From Engraulis encrasicolus (lineage: Eukaryota; Chordata; Actinopteri; Clupeiformes; Engraulidae): a stretch of DNA of 64,000 nucleotides. The first letter of the stretch is position 1, and each line of letters starts with the position of its first letter. Made by a program: the position numbers and the translations under genes. Under the pieces are notes generated by a model. The model made no database searches. It had not been told where the DNA came from and worked only from the letters and a program-made list of their open reading frames with translations. Below, piece by piece: positions 50,828 through 62,040 of the stretch. The DNA lies in the NCBI RefSeq assembly GCF_034702125.1, contig NW_026945709.1, positions 671,967 to 735,966 on the forward strand, written 5' to 3'.

Positions 50828-51954
50828 CAGGGACGTCGTTAGGCCTATTTTAGGGGGGCTTTAGCCCCCCCTACATTAGTAGTAGCCCCCCCTGTAACGA
50901 TTTTGCAAAAAATATATATATATATATTTTTTTTTTTCCAAAAACAAATGCAGTAAAGCACTGAATACGAACCACCAAGAAGGCAAGTTAATCTGAATAC
51001 AAGTTCATGGTTGCTTATTTATTGTTTAATGCCACTTATATCCTTAATGCCACTTATTACTGCACAGCAATAAAAGCAGGGTGCACAGCAATATGTTATG
51101 CGGGGGGGAAAGAGGTAGAGGACTGTGCTTTGTGACTAACAACACCTCGAGAAAAGTGTAATTACTTACACGGATGAAATCTTCACTCACAATACCCGTG
51201 TAATAAATCAATTTGACATTGTCTTGCAATTATAGTTGAGTTTTTAATATTTGTCTTAACAGTTTGAAAACACACATGAACTGATTAAAATAGCTACTAA
51301 TGGAGTAAAAATGACCAAATATCTGCCAGGGATGCATAGTTTTCCAAGTAAGGAACCTGTTTGAATGAATCGCTTCCTGACCACTGCTTCTCCTGGAGAT
51401 GCGCAGTTAGTAACTCCTTAAAGTTCCTAGTCCTTGTGTAAATTATGCTCTCAGCATTTTTATCTAATCATATTAACTTCCATACATAATATTCATCAGT
51501 TGAAACATTTTGAAATATTTTGTTTAGCTTACATATACGGAATGTTCATTAAAATGTGAAATAAAAATAAAAAATCACTGTAACTAGCGTTTAAAAATCG
51601 GTATGGTGCTCTTAAAATAATTGTTCAAGAAGACGCTTTTGCACACCTCTGTAGGTGGGCAGGTGCGTAGGATATTATCCCAGTGGGGTTGTCATTCAAG
51701 TGTTAAGAAATCCTGCATACTGTCTATTCCACCAACAAACTTTAATACAACATGAAGAAGGTCGGATGACCGAAACAATGGATTAAAGTTTGTTGGTGGA
51801 ATGGACAGTGTGCGGGATTTCTTTGCTCTTAAAATAATGAATTCATAGACAAAACCTTAGCAGGTGAGCTGAAAAAATGTTGGCGCGCGCTGCGCGCGCA
51901 TTTTCTTCCTCTGGGGCTAAGCCCCCCCGTCTCTCAAACCTAGTGACGGGCCTG
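50828..51954. mobile_element. hAT element with exact 8-bp duplication
   Basis: The left end CAGGGACGTC and the right end GACGGGCCTG are inverted with mismatches, and GGTCGAAC flanks both sides (50820-50827 and 51955-51962). The subterminal TTTAGGGGGGCTTTAGCCCC mirrors GGGGCTAAGCCCCCCC. No transposase frame. A GCGCGCGCTGCGCGCGC palindrome lies near 51883. Contains a Penelope-like fragment at 51628-51830. Confidence 0.85.
51628..51830. mobile_element. Penelope-like 3'-end fragment with self-inverted segment
   Basis: AAATCCTGCATACTGTCTAT and TTCCACCAACAAACTTTAA are followed by their reverse complement (TTAAAGTTTGTTGGTGGAAT, then GGACAGTGTGCGGGATTT). Between them lies ATGAAGAAGGTCGGATGACCGAAAC, close to the hammerhead-like CTGACGA-stem-GAAAC word of the element at 37073. 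The first half is also present at 7150-7285. Confidence 0.5.
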
Positions 51955-51962
51955 GGTCGAAC

Positions 51963-54535
51963 GTCTTTTTACCATTGCATAGGCCATCGTACACATGATG
52001 TCTTGTGCCATAGGCGGTATTCCAGAAGCGTGGCTGATCATATCCAATATACAGTATACTGTATCTTCATGGTCACACCCGACTGCTTAGCCTGAGGCAT
52101 GAGCATTATCTGTAATCAGTTGTAGATGCAATCCAGTCGACAATCTTCCTTGGTATGGTATATATATTATATACTGTTTGTGCCGACTATGGAGGTAACC
52201 GTAGCTCTAGGTACCTACCCGCATATTGAGTAGATACTGTGCATCTATGCATGTCAAGTCGACCATTCTACAGATCCGCTAATCCTGGCCCTTAGAGAAT
52301 GAGTCCCCATCGACCAAGATGTGTAGTCGCGGGCAACTGGAGAAGACAGTTCACTGAGAGCCGAGGACATGCTCACATTTCTACACAGAGGGCCTCATTA
52401 TGGATTGCAAATTGAAGGACTGTTGCAGTCCCAGCAGATCCAAATTTGAGCATGTGTGATTCCGTTTTCTTTGACCGTAAAGTGTAGGAGGCGGCGAGAG
52501 AGCACAGTGTTATTTTTCGCTGAAAGAAAATGAAACTCTTTGAAGATGTCACATCCAGATTGCATTTCACTGTGGGGTAGGGAAAGAAAAACCTCATTAT
52601 TGTCCAGGTACGGGCCCAAATTGCATTTTTTTATCCATGACAATATGGCACTTCAGCTAGCCTACATAACAGTAGAAGCAGCAGCCAGTATGTGAGCAGA
52701 TGAAGGAAAATGGATGTTAGATGTCATTGCATATAATTAGTTTTTTTGACAGGGAAAAAGCAATTTAACACAGACTTATATAAAGCACACAAGCTAGAAT
52801 AAACACAGCTGCATTGAACATTAGATTGTAATGTAATTTTAGGCGGTTTATATAGATTGGTGGTTGTTCAACTGATTGGTAAAATATTGGTACAAATGAT
52901 AGGTGTACTGTATCATCTGTGTGTCAATCAAAGTATGTAACGGTACGGCACATTACTTGTGAGATGTGCCATTGCCTAGTGTTACATTATTGCTAGGTCC
53001 TAAAAGAGCCATACTGTAAACATCATTAATTTGATAACAAGGATTACCAGACTTTAGCTCTGAGTCAGGTGCATCAGGCAGGCACAATTTTGTTGACGTA
53101 CGTCCTGTCTCCCAGTAGTGGGAAAACAAATCAATCTCCTTCTGCATTCTTTCCACTACAATTTTTAATTCCAAACAAAAACAGTTATTGCCAGTAAATG
53201 TTACCCTAGATTCAAATAAAATCAGCCAGGTTTTTGGTTTGAGAGAAACTACTCTGAGCACAGCTGTATCTATTAGTGAGGGACTGAATTTTTCCTGCAA
53301 ATGATAACAGCTTTGGTTAAAATAGTTGAGGTAGTGTGTGACCGATGAGCATGTTTAAATATTTAATAGGGGAGATCTTTGCATTCATTAGCATAGCGGG
53401 GCAGCCAAGGTCAGCTAGCGCTTCAGCAATGAGAGAATAACAATGCCATATGAGCACACCTCTTTGGCCCGTCTAAGTGGGTGTAAAACAAGGCATGCTT
53501 CTAATTGTCATAATCTTCCTTATTTACCAGGGGGTGTTTGACACAAGGCTGAGGCTGTGCACTCTGTATAACCAACCAGTAACCAATGTTGCCTGAATGT
53601 TGATAGATATCTGCGAAGTCTTACATAAATAATGCAGGTTATTAAGGCTGCCAAAGTGATGTTGAATGTACATTACACAGTATTGAAATCCATGTAGTGA
53701 AATAATATATATTTTTTAATCAATATTTGAATGGCCTCTTGTTGGTAACAGAAGACACTTTTGTCTCTCTCTGTTCCAATTTAACCTCAGTGCTCCATTG
53801 TCAGTGCACTTTGGACTGCCTAAAGTGAACGTACACATAATGTACAACTCGTGGTTTCTAAGCAGCCAAAATAGCCCTCCCATCTCTTCAACATTATGCC
53901 CTGTAGAATCAATAGACAATAGATAGCATGTCACTACTGGATTGAAGTTTCCTTCTGAAAGTAATAATAGCCAAATTAACCCATAATGACATTGTCATAT
54001 TACATTTCCTCAACATTAATTGATTCCTTAACTGATGAATAAGTCATGAACATGACATGTCTATTTGCATTTATCAGTAACTAATATAAGGTGAATGTGT
54101 CACTTAGAAAATGAGGAAGTTAAAAATCAGACTTAAATTATGTTCATCAGGCGACCTCTGCAGGTTGCATGCTAAGTAGGCACGCAATGTGTCTGGGTAG
54201 ATGTCAACATTCCCTGAGCTTCCTTAAGCTACCTTGGCAAATGACTAGAGGCGTTACAGTACAACAAAGGATGATGTGGCTTCACGATAACAAAATTAGG
54301 CGGAAACATTGCAAATCAATCCACTGGTTACGCTAGCGTGGGTAGCTAATTTTAGCCTGTGGCAATGCTCTTCTTGATCTTTAGTGACAGTGCTGATGAA
54401 ATCTTTGTAGTCTGATTGTAATCAACTAAACTGTTTCTGCAAAAGGGGAGGGGGGGGTTAGCACAGTAGCACACTCATTGAACATATTATTAAAACTTTA
54501 AACACAATTGACAAATGAAAAAGACTTAGGATGTC
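51963..54535. other. No gene recognised in 2.6 kb
   Basis: AT-rich DNA without family motifs in any frame and without an obvious inverted-repeat element. It is the longest stretch that could be ordinary unique intergenic or intronic sequence. Confidence 0.5.
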
Positions 54536-54977
54536 TTAAAGGGAAAAAACGTTTTTTTTGCATATGGGGCCTTATTTCTGGAGTAAAACACATCACTCTA
54601 CACACCCATACCACTTTTTTCCCATTTGATGCCGTTTGGAAGATATTGTGTCAGACGGTATCCACTCAACGGTAGCCGTAGGGGCAAATTTCCGCAATAT
54701 AACCAAGCCCATAAATGAGTTGTCCCCACTTTTTAAATGTTGTACAGTTGTGCCATAGTCGAATCAAACATTTACCGCGTCTGTCACACCCCTGCCTACT
54801 TGTACTCATTTGTTTCTGAAAACTGAAAGGGAAGGCGGCGCCGTGACGTCATCGGCTGGCGACACTGTTTATTCTGACAGCAGTATGGAGAGCCTCATTC
54901 GCTCGCTCAATCAGCTAGGACTGCTAAACGCTTGTAAACATTTGCTTTTTGGGAGTAAGATTTGGATTTTGCAAAAA

Positions 54978-55277
54978 TGGTTCGAATGTGTACATTCCCA
55001 GGATGCGAAAACAAGATGACTAGATGGACATTTTCACCGGCTTCCTCTGAAAAACCGAGAAGTGAACCGAGGCTGTGTCTTATCGCAATGAGAATGGATC
55101 CAATATCAGTCCCAGCGATTGCGACGCGCTGATCATCGAGTTTGTAGTGCCCATTTCTCTGCCGATGATTTTTGTCCACTAAAGGAAATGAAACCTGGCC
55201 AAAAATCTCAGCATCGAATTCTCAAGACCGGTGGCGCTGTGACTATGGCCGCCGAACAACGCTCAGAGGAAACTACG
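54978..55277 (+). pseudogene. THAP zinc-finger exon, frameshifted
   Basis: ATGGTTCGAATGTGTACATT starts MVRMCTFPGCENK, the C-x4-C opening of a THAP domain. A FHRLPLKNREVN stretch follows in a shifted frame, then RVCSAHFSADDFCPL, the CxxH half. After SEETT the sequence runs into ACGGTAAGC, a good splice donor, so this is probably a first coding exon. At least two frame changes prevent a full domain. In Kolobok and related transposases this domain contacts the element ends; here it lies just inside the left arm. Confidence 0.7.
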
Positions 55278-55554
55278 GTAAGCTAGCTTTCTCATGTCCA
55301 CGAGCTAATTGTATGTGAGTACCCTGTACTTGAATCTGTGCAAAAGTCTACTGCTAGTAGGCTACACATTCAAACAAGCCAAATTATAAGTTGTGTGCAC
55401 CAATTCCAAGTTGTCCTTTTTGTCGCAAGCAGTAGTGGGTGCATTTGGAACATTTTAGACATGGGGACAAAATTGAGACGGAGAGGTAAAACAATTCGAA
55501 TGTTTCGTAAACGAATGTGCATCACACGTTCATTATCATTCTACTTACTCAACA

Positions 55555-55965
55555 GACAGCTGTCCATTTGGTCCTCCAGTTTAGTTTGGGAACACGAAAA
55601 AACGTTTCTACGACTCCGCGGTTCATCAAGGCACGAACATCCTCTAGAGTTGTAAGACAGCATGCCTGGTTAGAATCACCCAGCCGTTCACCTCCTGGAC
55701 GCAAATCCCACTCGATAGCCTACAGCACAGCCATTCATCTTCGGTTTTCATCATAGAACAGAGCACCACCAGATACTGTTCGTGAGCGCGCTACTGGTTG
55801 TAGCTTGGTCCGCTGTTCCATAGCCTGTCTCTGCCGATCCTTACCAACAGCTCCTCATCTGTATAGACTCAAAACGATACGGGCGGCCATCATACACAAA
55901 GTCATCTTCGAATTCAAAGTCAGAATCTTCTGTAAAGAAAGTTTTCACAGCCTTGCTTGCTAACT
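55555..55965 (-). pseudogene. P2X7 C-terminal-domain-like fragment
   Basis: On the minus strand the pieces read FFTEDSDFEFEDD and DGRPYRFES, then YTDEELL in a shifted frame, CSMMKTEDEWLCC, and CCLTTLEDVRALMNRGVVET with FFRVPKLNW. The order PYRFEP-like, TDEEL, C-x-MxTEDE-x-LCC and C-(I/L)-TT resembles the cysteine-rich, zinc-binding C-terminal domain of P2X7 receptors, which also occurs as a stand-alone domain in many fish multigene and transposon-linked proteins. Frameshifts show decay. Assignment is by motif memory only. Confidence 0.45.
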
Positions 55966-56360
55966 GCTTACTTGCAAACACAGACCGCAACAACAAGCGA
56001 TGCAATGGCTGTCAGCTTGCTGCTGTCAGTGGTGTCGCCAGCCGATGACGTCACGGCGCCGCCTTCCCTTTCAGTTTTCAGAAACAAATGAGTACAAGTA
56101 GGCAGGGGTGTGACAGACGCGGTAAATGTTTGATTCGACTATGGCACAACTGTACAACATTTAAAAAGTGGGGACAACTCATTTATGGGCTTGGTTATAT
56201 TGCGGAAATTTGCCCCTACGGCTACCGTTGAGTGGATACCGTCTGACACAATATCTTCCAAACGGCACCAAATGGGAAAAAAGTGGTATGGGTGTGTAGA
56301 GTGATGTGTTTTACTCCAGAAATAAGGCCCCATATGCAAAAAAAACGTTTTTTCCCTTTA

Positions 56361-56635
56361 ATGGCTTGACCCCCATTACATTGCTTTACATTGGAGAGAA
56401 AGAGTTGTGGAGGCATGTGTGTGAGTGTGAGTGTGTGTGTGATATGAGGGTCATATAGCTGCATGCAGTGACCAGAGATGCCCTCTCTTGGAGAAGTTAA
56501 GCTTCTAGTGACCCCCATTACTTTAAAGAGGGAGAGTGTGACGCAGCATCTTTTCTCCCCGGCCTTAAAGGCAGGGTTACATGCTCTGGAGCACCACCTC
56601 TGTGGTGAAGAGGGAATTTTCCTTGGGGCTCACGG

Positions 56636-56693
<58 letters not shown>

Positions 56694-57075
56694 TGCGTGC
56701 GTGAGCGCGCATGTGTAAGGGTCTGTAAAGTGAAAGTAAAAGTGACCAGTCTGACTTCTAAACCTTTCTTCCCGAGATGGACACTCATGGGGAGGTTAAG
56801 CTTCCAGTGACCCCCATTACATTAGAGAGGGAGAGAGGCTGTGTGACAGGACATCTTTGTCCCTGTATTTGAAGGCAGCTTGTGGGATGTACTTGTGTAC
56901 ATCCCTGCTGAACCAGGGCTTTTGTACTGGCTCTTATTTTGATAGACAGTGTGTGACAGTGTGTAAAAGGGTAAAAGTGGTCAGTGTGTCTTCTAAAACA
57001 TTCTTCGCGAGTTGGAAACAGTTAGGCTTCCAGTGATGCCCATTACGTTACAGAGGGAGAGATTGTGTGACAAGG
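56361..57075. repeat. Degenerate tandem repeat, period about 230-300 bp
   Basis: AGTTAAGCTTCTAGTGACCC, AGGTTAAGCTTCCAGTGACC and TTAGGCTTCCAGTGATGCCC start related blocks near 56496, 56793 and 57021. Each is followed by CATTAC(A/G)TT.. and GAGGGAGAG..TGTGTGAC. A partial unit (CCCCCATTACATTG) lies at 56370. A (TG)n run at 56638-56690 is inside the first unit. Confidence 0.7.
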
Positions 57076-57623
57076 TGGACGTGGATCATGGTAGTGATGG
57101 GGTAGAGGTCAGGCTTACACAAAAATAGCGGCTCAAGGGGCCAATGACATAGTTCCAAAATAGTTCCAGAAAGTCAAACACAGAAAGTGCAGTTAAGATA
57201 AATGTAAATCATTTTAGTTCATTTTACCGTAATCTTTGCTTTTATGTAGAGGCTCTGTTAATCTCTAGGGTAAAGAAACCGACCTCCTGTACCCTGGTTG
57301 TCACATTTCTGACTTCCATGGCACTGGTTGTAGTGAGTGATAGAGTGAAGCTTTTGTGAGTGGATGCTGTGTTCTATCTCTCCTTGTAGATCCAGTAATG
57401 TGTCATATTTAGCTTTTTACTTCTCCTCACTCCTTATTTCATTTCTTCTACGCCTCTTTTTTCTCTTGATATCATCCACCTCTTCTAACCTCTCACGCCC
57501 TCCACCCCAATTATCCCTCTGCTCCCTCTATCCCTTCAATCTACTGCTATAATTTTTCCTCTACGTGTGTGGAATTACACGCCTCATCCAATGACACTCA
57601 GCATGCAGAACCACACTGCAGTG

Positions 57624-57625
<2 letters not shown>
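57076..57625. other. No gene recognised
   Basis: Unassigned; pyrimidine-rich at 57418-57560. Confidence 0.5.

Positions 57626-57692
<67 letters not shown>
57626..57692. repeat. (TG)n microsatellite
   Basis: About 66 bp of TG. Confidence 0.95.
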
Positions 57693-57695
<3 letters not shown>

Positions 57696-58560
57696 TGTCT
57701 CAGCTGTCTGTGGCAACAGCCCAATCTCATTATTGTGCATGGTGAGTGTAGACATGACTTGGAAAACATTGGAAACCTTAGCCCTGTGTGTTTGTATTCC
57801 TGTGAGTTTGTATTCCTGTGTCTGGCTCTCGGTCTGTCTGTGTCTGCATGGTTCTGTCTGTCAATCTCACTGTTTGTGTTTGTGTATCTACAAAATTATC
57901 TCCTCTAATACATTCTTTTCTCTCTTTCTCTGCGTAAAGTGTAATTCTGCTACAATTCCATTAATAATGCATATCCTCCTGTTCTGAGTCAGATTTTCTG
58001 AGACACTCATAAAAACCTTCCACTAATGACCTCCGTCCTTTCCGTCCGTTTTTGTGCCCCAACTCTCTCTCTCTCTCTCTCCAGACTTTACTTTACAGCA
58101 CACACACACGCAAACAGATGAGTGAGGCGGGCAGCTGCAGGGAGTGCCCTAATACGTCTGGCTGGAGTATCAAAGATGCCACTGAAAAAGTTCCGCCGCT
58201 TTGATCTGAAACTCCCGGTGCTTTGTTATACAAAGAGATGATGTGTGTGCGTGTGTGTGTGTGTGTCCTGTTTTGTTTTATCTGCTTTGAACGGTCTGTG
58301 ATAGTGTTGATTTTGTAAAATTGAGGATTGACATAACCATACATGTGTACATGCGTGCATGTGTACATGTTCACTCGTCACTGTGCTACCGCATCTGTGT
58401 CTGGAAATTGTTTGTCATTTTCTCTGTCTGTGTGTTTTGCATCTTTGTGTGTTTCCTTTCTCCTATTTATGCATTGTATGCTCATACAGAATGACATGTG
58501 TTGGCATTCTCTTTTAGCAATGCCTGTTGTGTATGTCCCACTTCAGTTCTTATAAAAAAA
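57693..58560. other. No gene recognised
   Basis: Short CT run (58065-58082) and short TG tract (58239-58265); otherwise unassigned. Confidence 0.5.
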
Positions 58561-58562
58561 GC

Positions 58563-58746
<184 letters not shown>

Positions 58747-58749
58747 GAG

Positions 58750-58905
58750 TGTGGCTCGGGCCGTATTTTTCTGTCCGAGCCCGGCCCTCAGCCGACAGAA
58801 AAGTGATCGACCCCGACCCGAGCCCGAGACTATTTAAAATGTTTGTGTCCGAACCCGTCCGAAGCCCGAGACCACTGTAATAACAGAACCTGTGCGCAAG
58901 CAAGA
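58750..58905. mobile_element. CCCGAGCCCG-rich transposon end
   Basis: GGCTCGGGCCGTATTTTTCT, GTCCGAGCCCGG and CGACCCGAGCCCGAG form a CG-rich subterminal zone. Related CCCGGAGTCCGGACCCGAGT sequence sits at the right edge of the window (63959-63983), inverted in sense, so both may be ends of one large element. That link is inference. Confidence 0.4.
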
Positions 58906-59025
58906 TTTTCTATGTGGGCTCCTCCATACTCAAAATAGCACGTGATAAATAGCCAAGATAGGCAAAGACGTTAGGATGAGGCAATTTGCAGTAGCCTAAT
59001 TTAGTTACGCACGCATAGTAAGTAT

Positions 59026-59029
<4 letters not shown>

Positions 59030-59121
<92 letters not shown>
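59030..59121. repeat. (AC)n microsatellite
   Basis: About 92 bp of AC. Confidence 0.95.
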
Positions 59122-59124
<3 letters not shown>

Positions 59125-59214
59125 ACAGCGCACCTTATGTTTCCTTCGGTTAGACTAACTAGAGATGTTCAATAGTGTCCGGCTGCATCCTGCGTCCACT
59201 AAAGACACGCCCAC

Positions 59215-59255
59215 CTCTCGCTCGAGACACGCCCTCTCGAGACACGCCTACCGGT
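59215..59255. repeat. CTCGAGACACGCC repeats, left set
   Basis: CTCGAGACACGCC occurs twice here and three times at 63010-63063, all on the + strand. They flank the stacked inverted repeats between. Confidence 0.7.
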
Positions 59256-59933
59256 AGTGGCAGGAAACAGGATTTAGCGCTGCCATACGAATTCAAGCAG
59301 TGAATATATAGACAGGTCATCAGCTGGGAAAATTAGGCCTTTCGTCCTACCGCACTTTTCTCTGTGGATTACTGAACAGAAGCCCTATTGGAAGAAATTA
59401 AATCATGGGGCCACGTCAATTTTTGCTCAGAATTCAATATGGCCGCCATTTTCCAAAATGACTGGTTTTCATGCATTATTACATTGTACTATAAGGTGAT
59501 ATTCATGAACGATGAACTACTTTCAGCACTATTCTGTTCTATTTCCTTACATACATGTTTACAAAGGTTGACTAAACTAAAAGAAATGAAAATAAAGTTG
59601 GCCACCTTGCAATATCCAAAGGAAAGTGCTGAAAATAATGATTGAAATGCACATACAGAGTCTATGGCTGCGATGATTAGGCCTATTGTCTCTGTCAGGG
59701 TTTTCACAGTGGATTACAGACCAGAAGGCCTACTGAAAAAGATGAAATGTGCTCCATGTGCTCCAAAATTCAAAATGTTCTCTGTTTTTCAGAATGGCAG
59801 ACTTTCACACATTTTTCTCAATACTGTAAGGCCATAATTACCAATAAAGATTACCTATTTTTCAGTTAAATTGTCCTATCTCCTTACAGACGTGAGTATA
59901 AAGGTTGTCTAGAAAAAGGCATGAATATATATA

Positions 59934-60304
59934 CAGGGGGTGGACAAAATAACTGAGACACCTGTCATTTTAGTGTCATTTAGTTCCTCTTGCATCCACA
60001 GTTATTACTGTTGGATGTGGTTCATCCTTCTTGGTGGTATGCAGACATTAAATTGGATACTGTGGCTCTTGATACATCACAAAGACTTGCTGTCTCGGTC
60101 AAAGATGCAACAGTTACATAATGTTGTGTGCATTGCAAATTTTTGAGCAAAACTGTGCTCTTACCCTGCTAATTGAACCTTCACACTTCACTTCACTGGT
60201 GTAATGTGCCATTAATGAAGATTGGCCAACAGGCTGGTCCACTTGAGCCATTAAACTTCCAACACTAAAATGACAGGTGTCTCGGTTATTTTGTCCACCC
60301 CCTG
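59934..60304. mobile_element. Tc1/mariner-type MITE with TA duplication
   Basis: CAGGGGGTGGACAAAATAAC and GTTATTTTGTCCACCCCCTG are perfect inverted ends, with further pairing through GACACCTGTCATTTTAG. TA flanks both sides (59932-59933, 60305-60306). The right arm of the surrounding inverted repeat lacks it near 61330-61360, giving an empty-site counterpart. No coding frame of note; the interior includes a GTGTAATGTGCCATTAAT stretch. Confidence 0.85.
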
Positions 60305-60398
60305 TATCTTGCCACTTTGAAATATCGAAAGGAATGTTGTCAAATGATTGAATTTCACAAACACAGTGGACTGCTGAAAAAAGGCATATTGTCCTGCC

Positions 60399-60402
<4 letters not shown>

Positions 60403-60490
<88 letters not shown>

Positions 60491-60560
60491 CGTGCGCTTG
60501 TGTGTGTGTGTGTGTGTGCGTGCGTTTGTATGTGTGTGTACGTGTGCCTGAGTGCGCTTT
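60403..60560. repeat. (TG)n microsatellite with TGCG extension
   Basis: 80 bp of pure TG, then TATATGTGCGTGCGCTTG and a second short TG run. Confidence 0.9.
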
Positions 60561-60624
60561 TCTCAAGTGTGTGTGGCCAGTGTGCTTCTTTACATACACT
60601 GACATAGACACAGTAGACCAGGTG

Positions 60625-61130
60625 TGTGTGTGTTGGGGAGGGGTAAGGTGGGGGGTAGGGGGGACCGAATGATGTGGAGGAGCGGGGGGATGAATGAGGG
60701 GGTGAGTGGGGGTAGAGGGCAGAGTGGTGTTGGGGGGGAATGAGTCGGGGTTGAATTAGGAGATGGGGGGCAGAATAGTGTGTGGGGGGATGTGGGGGGT
60801 TCGGGGGGGGGCAGAATAATTTGTGTGTGTGGGGGGGGGTAAGTTGAGTCGGGGGGTGGGGGGGGGGATTGACCTGCCAAACTTTTCACATTGGGTGGGG
60901 GGTGTGGGCGAGTATTTTGCGGGGGGGGTGGAGGAAGAATGAGTCAGGGGGGTTGAGCGTGGGGGGCAGAATAGTGGGGGGTGAGTGAGGGGTGGAGGGG
61001 CAGAGTAGCATGGGAAGGATGAGTGAGGGGGTTGGGGGGCAGAATAGTGTGTGGGGGGGATGAGTGAGGGGGTGGAGGAGGCAGAATAGTGTGTGGGGGA
61101 AAGACACTGTAGAGCAGGGGAAAGATGAGC
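60625..61130 (+). repeat. G-rich minisatellite with strand asymmetry
   Basis: About 500 bp with G runs of 4-9, almost no C. The word GGCAGAATAGTGTGTGGGGG or a variant recurs near 60768, 60965, 61039 and 61080, with GATGAGTGAGGGGGT between. It could form G-quadruplexes on the + strand. Proline-rich minus-strand frames (up to 135 aa) are translation artefacts. Confidence 0.85.
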
Positions 61131-61984
61131 GGGGGATACGAGCGCGCACACATGCACGCACACTCGCCCTTGCTTTATGCAAAAAAATGTAGGCCTGAAA
61201 AACGTTTGGTCAGAAATCTAATGTGAAAAGTTTGGCAGATCAATAGCCTTTTTTCAGCAGTCAACTGTGTATGTGTAATTCAATCATTTTCTGACAACAA
61301 TCCTTAGGATATTGTCTATAGGAAATGTACATCTTTCTGTTGCCAACCTTTGTACTCACGTCTGTAGATAGGAGATTTCACTGAAAATAGGTTATCTTTA
61401 TTGATATTTATGGTCTTACAGTATTGAGAAAAATGTATGAAAGTCTGCCATTCTGAAAAACAGAGAACATTTTGAATTTTGGAGCACATTTGAGATGGCA
61501 ACCAGCTGGTGAATCTTTTTCAATAGGCCTTCTGTAATCCACTGTGAAAACCCTGACAGGACAATAGGCCTAATTTCCGCAGCCATAGACTCTGTATGTG
61601 CATTTCAATCATTATTTTCAGCACTTTCCTTTGGATATTGCAAGGTGGCCAACTTTATTTTCATTTCTTTTAGTTTAGTCAACCTTTGTAAACATGTATG
61701 TAAGGAAATAGGACAGAATAGTGCTGAAAGTAGTTCATCGTTCATGAATATCGCCTTATAGTACAATGTAATAATGCATGAAAACAAGTCATTTTGGAAA
61801 ATGGCGGCCATATTGAATTCTGAGCAAAAATTGACGTGGCCCCATGTTTTAATTTCTTCCAATAGGGCTTCTGGTCAGTAATCCAGGGAGAAAAGTGCGG
61901 TAGGACGAAAGGCCTAATTTTCCCAGCTGATGACCTGTCTATAAAGTTGTTAAACGGTATTTCATATAATGATGAGATACTGAG

Positions 61985-62040
61985 AACCTCAGCTGATGAG
62001 AGCTGAGAACCTCAGCTGATGAGAGCTGAGAACCTCAGCT
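61985..62040. repeat. Three 25-bp units of GAGAACCTCAGCTGATGAGA type
   Basis: GAGAACCTCAGCT begins near 61981, 62006 and 62029, the first two followed by GATGAGAGCT. They end at the arm of the next inverted repeat. Confidence 0.85.

Larger units (their letters stand above)
54540..56356. mobile_element. TTAA element with long inverted arms, THAP and P2X7-like parts
   Basis: Ends AGGGAAAAAACG and CGTTTTTTCCCT lie directly inside TTAA (54536-54539 and 56357-56360). The arms, 54540 to about 54868 and about 56026-56356, look almost identical over 330 bp, for instance GTGACGTCATCGGCTGGCGA against its complement. High identity implies young age or conversion. The centre holds a THAP exon on plus and a P2X7-C-like frame on minus. 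TTAA and THAP suggest Kolobok; no DDE core is present. Confidence 0.8.
59313..61942. repeat. Long inverted repeat with arms of 0.7-1.1 kb
   Basis: Left arm 59313 to about 60400 and right arm about 61190 to 61942 are reverse complements, for example GGTCATCAGCTGGGAAAATT, CCATTTTCCAAAATGAC and CTGCTGAAAAAAGGC. The arm lengths differ mainly because the left holds a 371-bp MITE and the right has a deletion near 61480. An 85-aa frame (MEEIK..NND) occurs in both arms (59388-59645 on plus, 61605-61862 on minus) because of the duplication; it has no known family. The centre is microsatellite and G-rich DNA. Confidence 0.85.

Noticed and set aside
60590..61182. Proline-rich minus-strand frames up to 135 aa
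   Set aside because: Direct translation of the G-rich minisatellite in several frames at once.
59388..61862. An 85-aa frame conserved twice (plus at 59388-59645, minus at 61605-61862)
   Set aside because: The conservation is explained by the inverted duplication of the whole region; there is no family match and no sign of coding constraint seen by eye.
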